Below are positions 1-8,155 of a stretch of DNA of 29,067 nt, one piece after another. The DNA is from a virus. Position numbers and translations under genes: made by a program. How positions within the stretch are numbered: the first letter of the stretch is position 1; each line of letters opens with the position of its first letter. The notes below the pieces were generated by a model. It had not been told where the DNA came from and ran no database searches. It saw only the letters and a list, made by a program, of their open reading frames with translations. The stretch lies in IMG/VR virus record IMGVR_UViG_3300009436_000074, positions 1 to 29,067 of that record; one strand, 5' to 3'.

Positions 1-1
1 A

Positions 2-202
2 GCTGCACTGATTAAGATTAGAGACTTGGCTCTTTCGGAAGGGGACATGAAGGCTGCTATGGATTCGATTAGGATTATAAACGATATGCAAGGGTACAAG
101 GCTCCGACTAAGGTCGAGCAGACAAAGATTGATATCACTGCCACAATAGATTTAACAGAGCCTACCGACAAACAAGACTTTTTGGATATAGATGCAGATT
201 AA
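2..202 (+). CDS. Probable terminase small subunit, C-terminal part (5' truncated)
   Basis: The reading frame is open from base 2 and ends at TAA 200-202, giving the last 66 residues of a protein whose start lies outside the window. The visible part contains a helix-like stretch (KIRDLALSEGDMKAAMDSI) followed by APTKVE and an acidic tail ending DFLDIDAD. The stop overlaps the terL start at 192 by 11 bases, so the two are probably translationally coupled. Small terminase subunits normally sit directly upstream of terL and bind the pac or cos site, and that position is the main reason for the call. The DNA-binding domain is not visible, so the family cannot be confirmed. Confidence 0.6.
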   Translation, partial: AALIKIRDLALSEGDMKAAMDSIRIINDMQGYKAPTKVEQTKIDITATIDLTEPTDKQDFLDIDAD

Positions 203-1439
203 ATTATACAAACCTACTGAGCCGCAAAAGGATTTTAATCAGCTCGTACACGATCACCAGCCTTTCATAAGCTGTATCGTTGCGGGTAGACAGACAGGTA
301 AGACCTTCTTCATGCAGAACGATTGTGTGATGAGGGCATTAAACAACCCTAAACACCGAATGTTCTGGGTAAGCCCAATACAAGATCAAGCAAACAAAGT
401 GATGAAGGACATTGAAGCAATGTTCAGTAATCATCAAGAGTTGTGGAATCAGATAGTCAAGCGTTATGACAGAAAGGCAAACGAACTTTATTTTTACAAT
501 GGCAGCTTTATTAAGTTTAGGTCTGCTGATAGTGGTGATAACTTGCGTGGTGCAACACTAGACTTCATCTACTTGGATGAAGCAGCATACATGAAGTTGG
601 ATTTTATAAACGAGGTACTATTACCTATGGTCACACGTACCAACGGAAATGTATGTGCGGCCTCGACATTCAACGGCCCGAATTGGTTTTACGAATGGTA
701 CAAGGATGGACAGGTAGAAGCCAACTGGGAACAAGTAAGAAGCATTAAGCGGACTTACCTAGACTTAAACGACAACAAGGTTTCTAAAACTGTACTCGGT
801 ATCAAGAAGTCTATGACACGATCACAGTTCGACCAGGAGTTTTTATGCAAGCCTGTAAGTTCGAGCACTCTTTTTAGCAACATCGAGGAGTGCGTGTCCA
901 CAACTAAGAAGGAGTACGAGAGACTGTACATAGGAATGGATATCGGTGTGGCTCAGGATTACACTGTACTCACGGCAATCACCGAAAACTACGATGTCAT
1001 AGATATAGACCGATTCAATTACAAAGAGGAGAACATGGACAGCGATGAGTTCAAGGACAGGATAAAGGGATTCTACTTGAAGCACGATGAGAAGTTAGCG
1101 GCTGCGTACTTCGAGGTCAATAACAATGACTTGCTGTTTGATGACATCACAGATGACGATAGACTCTACAAGATGATACCTTTCCTAACCACAACCAAGA
1201 GCAAACCAGAGATGGTTAAGAACTTGGTCAAGCTTTTCGAGGACAGGGAGATTACAATCCCAATTAACGATGAGCTAACAAAAGAGCTTTACGACTTTAA
1301 GTCTAAGCGAAATCCAATAACCGGTAACCTTCAGTTTTCAAACACAGAGGGCAAGCATGATGATATGGTGATGAGCCTAGCGATTGCAGCTTATTGTGCA
1401 AGAGAAGAACAAGACGGGGGTGTAACAATGTTCCTATGA
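192..1439 (+). CDS. terL: Terminase large subunit (DNA packaging ATPase/nuclease)
   Basis: This 415-aa protein has the two-domain plan of phage packaging motors. The ATPase domain shows Walker A GRQTGKT (residues 32-38) and Walker B IYLDEA (about 126-131). The nuclease domain shows the RNase H-like metal-binding positions D250 (in GMDIGVAQDYT), E308 (in YFEVN) and a late acidic pair D390-D391 (in GKHDDMVMS). It pumps DNA into the prohead through the portal and cuts the concatemer. The start at 192 overlaps the upstream small-subunit frame by 11 bases, and the TGA stop forms an ATGA overlap with the next gene at 1436. Length and motif order are normal. The family call is firm; the packaging type (cos or pac) cannot be read from this. 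Confidence 0.96.
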   Translation: MQIKLYKPTEPQKDFNQLVHDHQPFISCIVAGRQTGKTFFMQNDCVMRALNNPKHRMFWVSPIQDQANKVMKDIEAMFSNHQELWNQIVKRYDRKANELYFYNGSFIKFRSADSGDNLRGATLDFIYLDEAAYMKLDFINEVLLPMVTRTNGNVCAASTFNGPNWFYEWYKDGQVEANWEQVRSIKRTYLDLNDNKVSKTVLGIKKSMTRSQFDQEFLCKPVSSSTLFSNIEECVSTTKKEYERLYIGMDIGVAQDYTVLTAITENYDVIDIDRFNYKEENMDSDEFKDRIKGFYLKHDEKLAAAYFEVNNNDLLFDDITDDDRLYKMIPFLTTTKSKPEMVKNLVKLFEDREITIPINDELTKELYDFKSKRNPITGNLQFSNTEGKHDDMVMSLAIAAYCAREEQDGGVTMFL

Positions 1440-2152
1440 TAACGTTTAAAGAGCATATAAGCTATTCTAAGAGCATAACTATAGATGATGACGGTATTGT
1501 ATCAGCTGATAATTTAGATGCCTTAGAGAAGCTTGATTTGCTTCGCAGAATGTCAGAGACATATCCGTTAAAGGAAAGCAAAAGTATAACTCCATACATC
1601 AGAGAGAATTTCAAGGTCAACAAAGGGGTAATGGATTTGGTCTTAGGTCAGTTCATAATGGTAGAGCAAATACTCACTGGTAAATCTAAGTTTGATTCAG
1701 AAGAAGAAATGGAGCTTGGCATACTAGAACTAATACTCAGACCAAAGCACCACACTGAGTTCGACAACGTAAACCCTATTGAAGAACAACAACACCGTGA
1801 AAAACTATTAAACTCACCTGTTCAAGACTTGTATAACGTGTTGCAAAGATATTTAGGCAATAGAGAAGATATACTGTTTAATAAATTCAAGGGAGTTTTC
1901 TACGAGGTAAACGAAGAAACCGAAGAGGTGGAGGAAAAGGTTCAAGATACTGGTGAAGCGGGTGCTCAATTCCATTCTCAATGGTACTGGTATTCTATAG
2001 TTAGGTTGTTAGCACACGAGGATATAACTAGATATTCCGTTATATATATGCTGAATATGTCCGAGGTTTTACCAGAAATGAGCTATCTAGCTCAAAAGAA
2101 CAAGGTGGAGTCAGCTCAACAAAGACAGAACGCAGCTCTTAGTAAATTGTAA
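1436..2152 (+). CDS. Possible tail assembly chaperone-like protein
   Basis: This is a 238-aa protein. I place the start at ATG 1436, which overlaps the terL TGA as ATGA; a longer frame from 1394 would run into terL. The N-terminal part (to about 120) is charged and helical. The C-terminal part has an aromatic helix (QWYWYSIVRLLAHEDIT, near residues 180-196) and then a helix with MSEVLPEMSYLAQKNK. A small helical protein with an aromatic C-terminal helix upstream of the tape measure gene resembles tail assembly chaperones of Bacteroidetes phages. No slippery sequence is evident in this gene. The chaperone assignment is an inference from shape and position; the gene itself is certain. Its stop TAA lies inside the TTGTAAATTA motif at 2147. 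Confidence 0.45.
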   Translation: MITFKEHISYSKSITIDDDGIVSADNLDALEKLDLLRRMSETYPLKESKSITPYIRENFKVNKGVMDLVLGQFIMVEQILTGKSKFDSEEEMELGILELILRPKHHTEFDNVNPIEEQQHREKLLNSPVQDLYNVLQRYLGNREDILFNKFKGVFYEVNEETEEVEEKVQDTGEAGAQFHSQWYWYSIVRLLAHEDITRYSVIYMLNMSEVLPEMSYLAQKNKVESAQQRQNAALSKL

Positions 2153-2156
2153 ATTA
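2147..2156 (+). promoter_or_regulatory. TTGTAAATTA motif, copy 1
   Basis: This exact copy of the recurrent intergenic motif begins 23 bases before ATG 2170. The stop codon of the upstream gene (TAA 2150-2152) lies inside it. It is a candidate phage promoter or initiation element; its function is inferred from recurrence only. Confidence 0.5.
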
Positions 2157-2169
2157 AATAAATGTAATC

Positions 2170-2607
2170 ATGAATAATTTATTGTCTTTCTACGATAAGG
2201 TTAAAGAGTTTTGCTCAAGCCACCATATGATTAATGAGTTCATGCTTTTGGGTTCAGCAGACGAATTAGGTAGCAGAGAGTTTGGTTATAGAAGCTTTGT
2301 GATGATACCATCTAGGTCAAATATATCAAGAGATTTAAGCAGACCTATATACACATTAACATTTAATTGCACAATACTAGATCGCTGCGAAGTCTCCAAC
2401 GAACAGAGTTATGTTATCTCAACGGAAGAAAACTTATTTGTCGTGGGCCAGCTTCAAGATTTTCTTATACAAGACGATGAGAATTGTTACATTGATGATG
2501 TAGAGGTCGGATCGTTTTACAACGAGGATGAAAATGTTACAGCTGCTTACTTTGATTTAACGATTTCATTTGCTAGAAAAAACTATAACGTATCCATAAA
2601 TAATTAA
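2170..2607 (+). CDS. Putative tail completion/terminator-like protein
   Basis: This 145-aa protein is predicted to be mostly alpha/beta. An N-terminal helix (residues 1-20) is followed by alternating strands, for example RPIYTLTFNCTILD and the C-terminal AAYFDLTISFARKNYN. The size, the fold-like pattern and the position between terL and the tape measure gene fit neck or tail terminator proteins that cap the tail tube. I do not recognise a specific family from sequence, so the role is inferred. It begins an intergenic unit with its own TTGTAAATTA motif, and its TAA overlaps the next ATG by one base (TAATG at 2605-2609), suggesting coupling with the 208-aa neighbour. Confidence 0.4.
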   Translation: MNNLLSFYDKVKEFCSSHHMINEFMLLGSADELGSREFGYRSFVMIPSRSNISRDLSRPIYTLTFNCTILDRCEVSNEQSYVISTEENLFVVGQLQDFLIQDDENCYIDDVEVGSFYNEDENVTAAYFDLTISFARKNYNVSINN

Positions 2608-3233
2608 TGTTAAGCCCAGCTCAACAAAGAGGAAGGTTGAGGTCTATAGTGGTTCGTAGATTAAAAGAGTACGACATAGGCTACCAACTTAGAAGTAAGC
2701 TATCTGCGTATGGACAGAAGGCTAGTGGTCGCTTAGGTAGAAAGATAAGTTACGAGGCAAGAAACTTAAATGTATCTGTGTCTTCAGACTTAGACACTAA
2801 CACTGGATACATAGATAATATATTTGTAAATATTAACCTTCCATGGGAAAACAATTACGGTAGGAAATTAGATACTGAAGCTGGTGCTTCGGAGAATGCG
2901 GAAAGCCAAATGATACCTAGTATCGATGCGTTAGTACAGTGGATTAAAGATAAGAACATTACTACAACAATGACCGTAAGTAGTAGTCTTAAGTCTGGCG
3001 GCATAAAAGAATATACTTATACAAACACAATGTCCTCTAGAAAAAGAATGGCTTGGTTTGTTCAGCAAAACATTATAGAAGAAAACGAATTAAGAACTAG
3101 AAATGACTACGCAGAAGAACTTCGGTTTGAATTAGAAGACTTATTAAATGAATCAATTGAAGAATGGTTTGATGAAATAAGTGTAGATTTTATGGGAGAG
3201 GTTTACGTAGAGATAGGAAACATACTAGGATAA
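2607..3233 (+). CDS. Hypothetical neck/tail protein upstream of tape measure
   Basis: This is a 208-aa protein with a basic N-terminus (QRGRLRSIVVRRLKEY), a central Ser/Thr-rich strand region, a segment with PSIDALVQWIKDKNI (about residues 110-125) and an acidic C-terminus (EELRFELEDLLNESIEEWF). The segment naming a helix and W-I-K-D-K resembles head-tail or tail completion proteins of the HK97 gp10 type in other Bacteroidetes phages, but no diagnostic motif is visible. It follows its neighbour with a one-base overlap and is followed one base later by the tape measure start at 3235, so it belongs to the tail assembly cluster. Confidence 0.4.
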   Translation: MLSPAQQRGRLRSIVVRRLKEYDIGYQLRSKLSAYGQKASGRLGRKISYEARNLNVSVSSDLDTNTGYIDNIFVNINLPWENNYGRKLDTEAGASENAESQMIPSIDALVQWIKDKNITTTMTVSSSLKSGGIKEYTYTNTMSSRKRMAWFVQQNIIEENELRTRNDYAEELRFELEDLLNESIEEWFDEISVDFMGEVYVEIGNILG

Positions 3234-3234
3234 A

Positions 3235-3498
3235 ATGGCAAAGAAAACAAGTAGTACAAGCAGTTTATCATATCAGGTATCGGAGATAAAATCTTCGATG
3301 AACGATCTTCAGAAGAAGATTAAAGACCTTGGTGCTGAAGGCGAGTCAGTTGTAAAGATATTCAGCGAATTAGGTGATAAGATAAAGGGTGGCGTTGGTG
3401 GCGCAGAAGATGTTATAGATCAGATTAAAGAATCTAAAGCCGCCATACTAGACTTTGTAGAGGCCAAAAAAAAGAAGGCAATCTTACAGATGAGATAA
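3235..3498 (+). CDS. Unshifted short product of the tape measure gene (87 aa)
   Basis: Without frameshifting, ribosomes from ATG 3235 make an 87-aa protein that ends KKKKAILQMR at TAA 3496-3498. It is hydrophilic, with a Ser/Thr-rich start (KKTSSTSSLS) and a helical coiled-coil body (MNDLQKKIKDLGAEGES). If shifting is programmed, this would be the zero-frame product and might act on its own, for example in chaperoning the long form. If the A-run is an artefact, the peptide does not exist as a separate product. Nothing else in the sequence decides between these. Confidence 0.5.
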   Translation: MAKKTSSTSSLSYQVSEIKSSMNDLQKKIKDLGAEGESVVKIFSELGDKIKGGVGGAEDVIDQIKESKAAILDFVEAKKKKAILQMR

Positions 3499-6400
3499 GT
3501 GCGGGACAAGCAAAGTCGTTAAACGCATTAATTTCACTAGAGAACAAGCTTGAACGATCTAAGCAAGGGGTTTTATCTGCTTTATCTAACGTTGCAAAGG
3601 AAGAGAAAAGAACCAACGACCTAAAGCGCAGAGCTGCTGAAGAGCAATTTAATGCAGACCAACAAGCAAAGGCTGCAATAAAAGAGCAGTCTGCTGGTGA
3701 ATCTGAGATAAATAGAATACTCAGAGAAAAAGCATCCAACACCGCAGATATAAACGAAGAAGTTTATAAACGTCAGCAAGCTGAGAAAGAGGCTTTAGCT
3801 AAAGAAAAAGAATCTGCAAAGCTTAAGAAGCAGTCTTTAGAGGAGCAACGTGAATTAGAGAGGTTCATGCTTGAGCAGAGCCTCATCAGACAAGGTAAGA
3901 AGTTCGAAGAAGAAGAACGTCTTGAAAAAGAAGCTTTAGAAAGAAAGAAAGAAGCGGTTGCGGAAGAAGCTAGGTTAGAAAAACAACAAGCACTAGCAGC
4001 CATTGAGAACGCTAGAAAAGAAAAGGAAGCCGACAACAAGCTTCGTCTTGCTAAGATAAGAAACAGCAAGCTATCTGTAAACAAAAGAGCCGCCCTAGAA
4101 GAAAAATACTGGGAAGATTTACAGTCGAACTACAGTGAGGACTCCGTAGAATACAAAGAGCTTGAGGTAAAGAAGTTAGCAGCTACTAAAAAATACGAAA
4201 GAGAAAGAGCTGGAGTAGTTAAGAAATTTAGATCCTCTAGGGCCAAAGAAAATAAAGTAGACAATAAAGGATTTTTTGGTCAGTTTAAAGATGGTCTTCT
4301 TAGCAAGGGTATTGGTAAGACTTTGGGTAGACTTGCTGGTGTAAGTGGAATTGTACAAACCGCTAGAAAATCTTTTCAGTTATTAAGGAACGCTATAGTT
4401 AATTCTTTTAAGGCTTCCGTAGACTTTGAAGCACAACTTGCTCAGTTACAAGCTGTTACTGGTATAAACAACGATGAGCTTGGTCAGTTAGAGCAAAGTG
4501 TACTCTCCGTTGCTGGTAGTACGAAGTTTACATCTGAGGAAATCGTACAGCTACAAACGGAACTTGGTAAGCTAGGGTTTAGTGTCGCTGAGATTGAGGC
4601 AGCTACATTGGCCGTTGCACGTACAGCACAAGCACTTGGAGAAAAGGTTGGCCCTGTGGCTCAAAGAATTGGACAGATACTTAATCAGTTCAATCTCGCA
4701 GCAGCAGAAACCACTAGGGTTGCAGATTCACTCGTGTCTGTAATTAACTCTTCTGCACTTTCATTCGAAGGGTTTAGTACGGCACTACAATACATTGGCC
4801 CATTAGGAGCTGAGGTAGGTACTACTTTCGAGGAAACAGCAGTTGCTATGGCACTCTTAGCAGATAACGGTTTCACAGCGTCTCGTATCGGTACTGGTCT
4901 TCGTGGTATACTTACCGAGCTGTCTAAAACGGGTAAAGACTTAAACACCGTAGTAGAAGATTTAGCTGAAGAAGAGTTAACACTTGCCGAAGCGGTAGAC
5001 CTAGTTGGAAAGCGGAACGCTGCTCAGTTAATAACTTTAGTACGTGCAGCTAGTGCTCAAAAAGAAGTAGGTAAATCACTTTCGGATTTAAATGACCAAT
5101 ACTTTAATCAAGGTTCTGCTGCTATTGCGGCTGCTCAACAAGTAGATACATTTCAAGGTAACTTAGATTTATTAAAGTCTGCTGTTAACCGTGTTCAGAT
5201 TGCATTTGGTAACTTCATGAAGACAAGTAAGCTGCTGAGGTTTGCATTAAAACTTATAGATGAAGAGGGATACAATGCCGCTATCGCTGCTGAAGCTATT
5301 GCCGCAGCAGATCCCACGCAATTCAGTCAGAAGCTTTCTGAGGCTGCCGATGTTGTTGGTGGTCTTAAAAACGATTTAACGGATGTAGCAGAAGTAAGGG
5401 CTTTTGGTAATATAGCTGCACGTAGGATAGTTGGTGAAACAATTATACAGCCGATGGAGGATGAGCTTGCTATGTTGAAAAAGCTTAAAAAAGAACGAAT
5501 AGACGGATTGAAAGCTAAAAAAGAAGAGTTAAGGCTTCAGCAACTAGAATTACCCTCAGGTTCAGAAGAAAGACTTAGATTGCGTAGAGAGGAGGTTGCC
5601 CTAGGCATAGAGATGGCTAAGCGAACTAAAGAGACAATAGCTGAGAGTCAAGCAATTGTCTCTTTAGAAAAGAAAATAAAAGACAGAAAAGAAGAGGGAT
5701 TCGAAGCTGAGATTGAATATGTTCAAGAGTTAATCAATGAGGTAGGTCTTCAGACTGCTTTGGAAATCGAAAGAAACAAAGTAATAGATGAAAGAAAGGA
5801 CATCTTAGAAGAGCTTCAGAACACTAGAGAAGCAGAAACGGAAAGCCTTAAAAAAGCTAATGACTTTAATGTTAAAGTTCAGACTGAATTTACAACAGTA
5901 CAAGAAAAAATAAATGCGCTCCTTGATGAACAATCAAAAAGAAAAGAAGAAGGAAATGAATTAACTGGTGAAGAGCTTCTTTTATTTAACGCAAAGCTAG
6001 AACAGTACAAACAAGAAAGTAACTCTTTGTCAAATCAAATAGTCCAGAAAGGGGATTTAGAAAAGTTGGCTCAAAAAGAATTTGAAAAGGAGTTTAAGCA
6101 GTTAGCCAATCGTATTACGGCTAGAAAGCAATTGTTAGAAAATGAGCAAGCACTACTAGATGTAGCTATACTAACAGAAAAAAATCTTTCTAAAAACGCA
6201 AGAACTGAGGAAGAACGTAACGAAGCTACAGAAAGACTAAGCACTCTTCAGCAAAAAAGACTCTCTAACGAAACACAAGCTTTTAATGATTTAAATGGAA
6301 TCACTAATGAATATGCAGATTTAATTGACGATGTAGGAGTAGAGATAGAAAGAGCTGGTCTTGACGGTAGGTTTATTGAAAAGGCAAATGAGAGATTAAA

Positions 6401-7568
6401 TTCTTTTAGATTAGGATTTAATGCTCTAGCTCTAGACATTGGAGATATTGCAAAGGCTGGAGAAGATTTAGCTGATTCGTTAGCCGCTGTATACAAAATT
6501 GATTTAGAGACTGGCGAACTAGATCCTAAACAGCTAGCTGATGTAGATAAACAAATTAAAGACTTAATAAGAAAGCTTTTACCTGGATTAGAGATTCTAT
6601 CTCCTGATGCTTTTGAAGCTATATATCAAAAGCTACAGCCTCTAGTAATGTCAAGACTTATTCCAGATCCGAAGGATGATGAGAAGGAGCGTAAGAAAAA
6701 AGTAAAAAAATTATTAGATACTGTTTTAAAAGAACTGACTGATGCAGCAAAAGAATATAACGCTACGGCATTGGAAAACACTCAAGGTCGTTTAGATGCT
6801 GAGTTAGACGCTATAAAGAATAGATACGATACAGAACAAGATATTTTAAAGTCTCAGTTAGACAATCAGCTTATAACAGAGTCTCAGTTCAGAGTTAAGT
6901 CTAACGAGCTTAAAAGAAAGCAAATACAAGAAGAGAACGATATCAATAAAAAGAAGTTTGAGGCAGAGAAAAAAGCTGACTTGATAAACGTTGCTATAGA
7001 AACAGCTGAAGCAATTGCTTCCAACTTGATAAACAACTATGGCAAGACAGATACTGTAACAGCGACTGGTTTAACTCTAGCGGGTAATGCTGCATTGCTT
7101 GCCGGGGGTGCTTTAAAAGCTGATGCTATTCGTAGACGTAAGTTCTTCCCTGTAACCTTTGAAGAAGGGGGTATCGTTGAAGGGCCGTCTCATGCAAATG
7201 GTGGGGTTCCTTTTTCTGTTGCTGGTCAAGGGGGATATGAAATGGAAGGTGGCGAGTTTGTAATTAACAAAAAAGCATCTGCTCTTCATAGAAGTCTTTT
7301 AGAAAGAATAAACAGTTCTATAAAGCCAAACACAAATATTGATACACACAAGTTTGCTATGGGTGGATTGATTGACAAATCAAAATCGTCCACTGTAAAT
7401 GTCAAAACCGACAATAGAGAAAGTGTAAATTATCTAAAGGCAATTGCTGAGGCAAGTGTGTCAACAGCTATTAATAGCAACAAGCCATTAAGAGCTTTTG
7501 TATCGGAGAGAGACTTAAGAACTAGCGAGAACGAAAGAAGACTAAGAGAAAGAAACGACAGAATATGA
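3235..7568 (+). CDS. Tail tape measure protein, expressed by predicted -1 frameshift
   Basis: The full product is read as 3235-3471 joined to 3471-7568, predicted 1444 aa. The first frame starts at ATG 3235 and would stop at TAA 3496. The -1 frame is open from 3438 to 7568 but has no in-frame ATG until 3867, although the stretch 3474-3866 is clearly coding (Lys/Glu-rich coiled coil). The frames meet at A_AAA_AAG (3468-3474). Features of the joined protein include a long N-terminal coiled coil, a TP901-type PhageMin_Tail domain around residues 390-600 (VDFEAQLAQLQAVTGINN; GFTASRIGTGLRG), further coiled coils, and a C-terminal GG(I/V)VEGPSHANGG segment seen in other phage tape measures. It sets tail length and occupies the tube lumen. 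An assembly indel in the run of eight A is the main alternative to programmed shifting. Confidence 0.88.
3466..3474 (+). other. Predicted -1 ribosomal frameshift site (A_AAA_AAG)
   Basis: Eight A (3466-3473) are followed by G. In the zero frame the codons are AAA 3466, AAA 3469 and AAG 3472, so bases 3468-3474 form A_AAA_AAG, the classic bacterial -1 slippery heptamer. After slipping, reading continues with GAA at 3474. A purine-rich TAGAGG lies just upstream (3458-3463). No strong downstream hairpin is obvious by eye. Confidence 0.75.
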
Positions 7569-8155
7569 CATTTCAATTTATAACAAATCCACAATCTTCT
7601 ATAAACACATCTGCTTTAACAGCACCTGTAGATGTTGATGGGGAATTAGCCACAGTTTTTGTGCCTAACGTTGCTGTAGAGGTCAACGATGTTGTTCATC
7701 TTTCATACAAACTAAACAGCATACCTCAAGGGGTATATGGCGTGTGTATAAGTGTAGACATGGATGGAGGACAGCCTAATTTTGTTTTCAACTTTGATTC
7801 TAAAGTGTATAGTCTTCTAGCTGATATACCGCAGAACAATGTAACAAACATAACTACATACAGAGGTAACGCTTACGATAAGGTATCTCAGTATGAGATA
7901 GTACCAACTGTAACAAGAGCTGTTTATTCTGATCAGTTAAAGTCTTATAACACGACTTTAGATTACAGCTTAACAATAAACCAGGAAAACAGAAAATTTT
8001 TTAATGGCTTTAAGTCTGTTGTTACTGAAGACAAGATATTGTTTGCTGACTTTTGTGATAACTACGCTTATGGCGTATCTTTATCTGACGTTACTTTTAA
8101 TAATATAAAGAACGTCTTTAGTCAAGCAATAAATTTTAATATAGCCAAACGATGA
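7565..8155 (+). CDS. Putative distal tail protein
   Basis: This is a 196-aa protein, rich in beta-strand residues, with no signal peptide or membrane span. It starts in an ATGA overlap with the tape measure stop (7565-7568) and ends in an ATGA overlap with the next gene (8152-8155), so it is cotranslated with both. Proteins directly after the tape measure in siphoviruses form the distal tail ring or hub, and this position is the main evidence. Visible sequence includes PQGVYGVCISVDMDGG and a C-terminal half with TTLDYSLTINQENRKF. I do not recognise a named family. Confidence 0.45.
   Translation: MTFQFITNPQSSINTSALTAPVDVDGELATVFVPNVAVEVNDVVHLSYKLNSIPQGVYGVCISVDMDGGQPNFVFNFDSKVYSLLADIPQNNVTNITTYRGNAYDKVSQYEIVPTVTRAVYSDQLKSYNTTLDYSLTINQENRKFFNGFKSVVTEDKILFADFCDNYAYGVSLSDVTFNNIKNVFSQAINFNIAKR

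Noticed and set aside
3434-4084. Two minus-strand open frames (3434-3742, 3773-4084) opposite the tape measure coiled coil
   Set aside because: Their Ser/Phe/Leu-rich sequences are the complement of Lys/Glu-rich coiled-coil codons; they are shadows.
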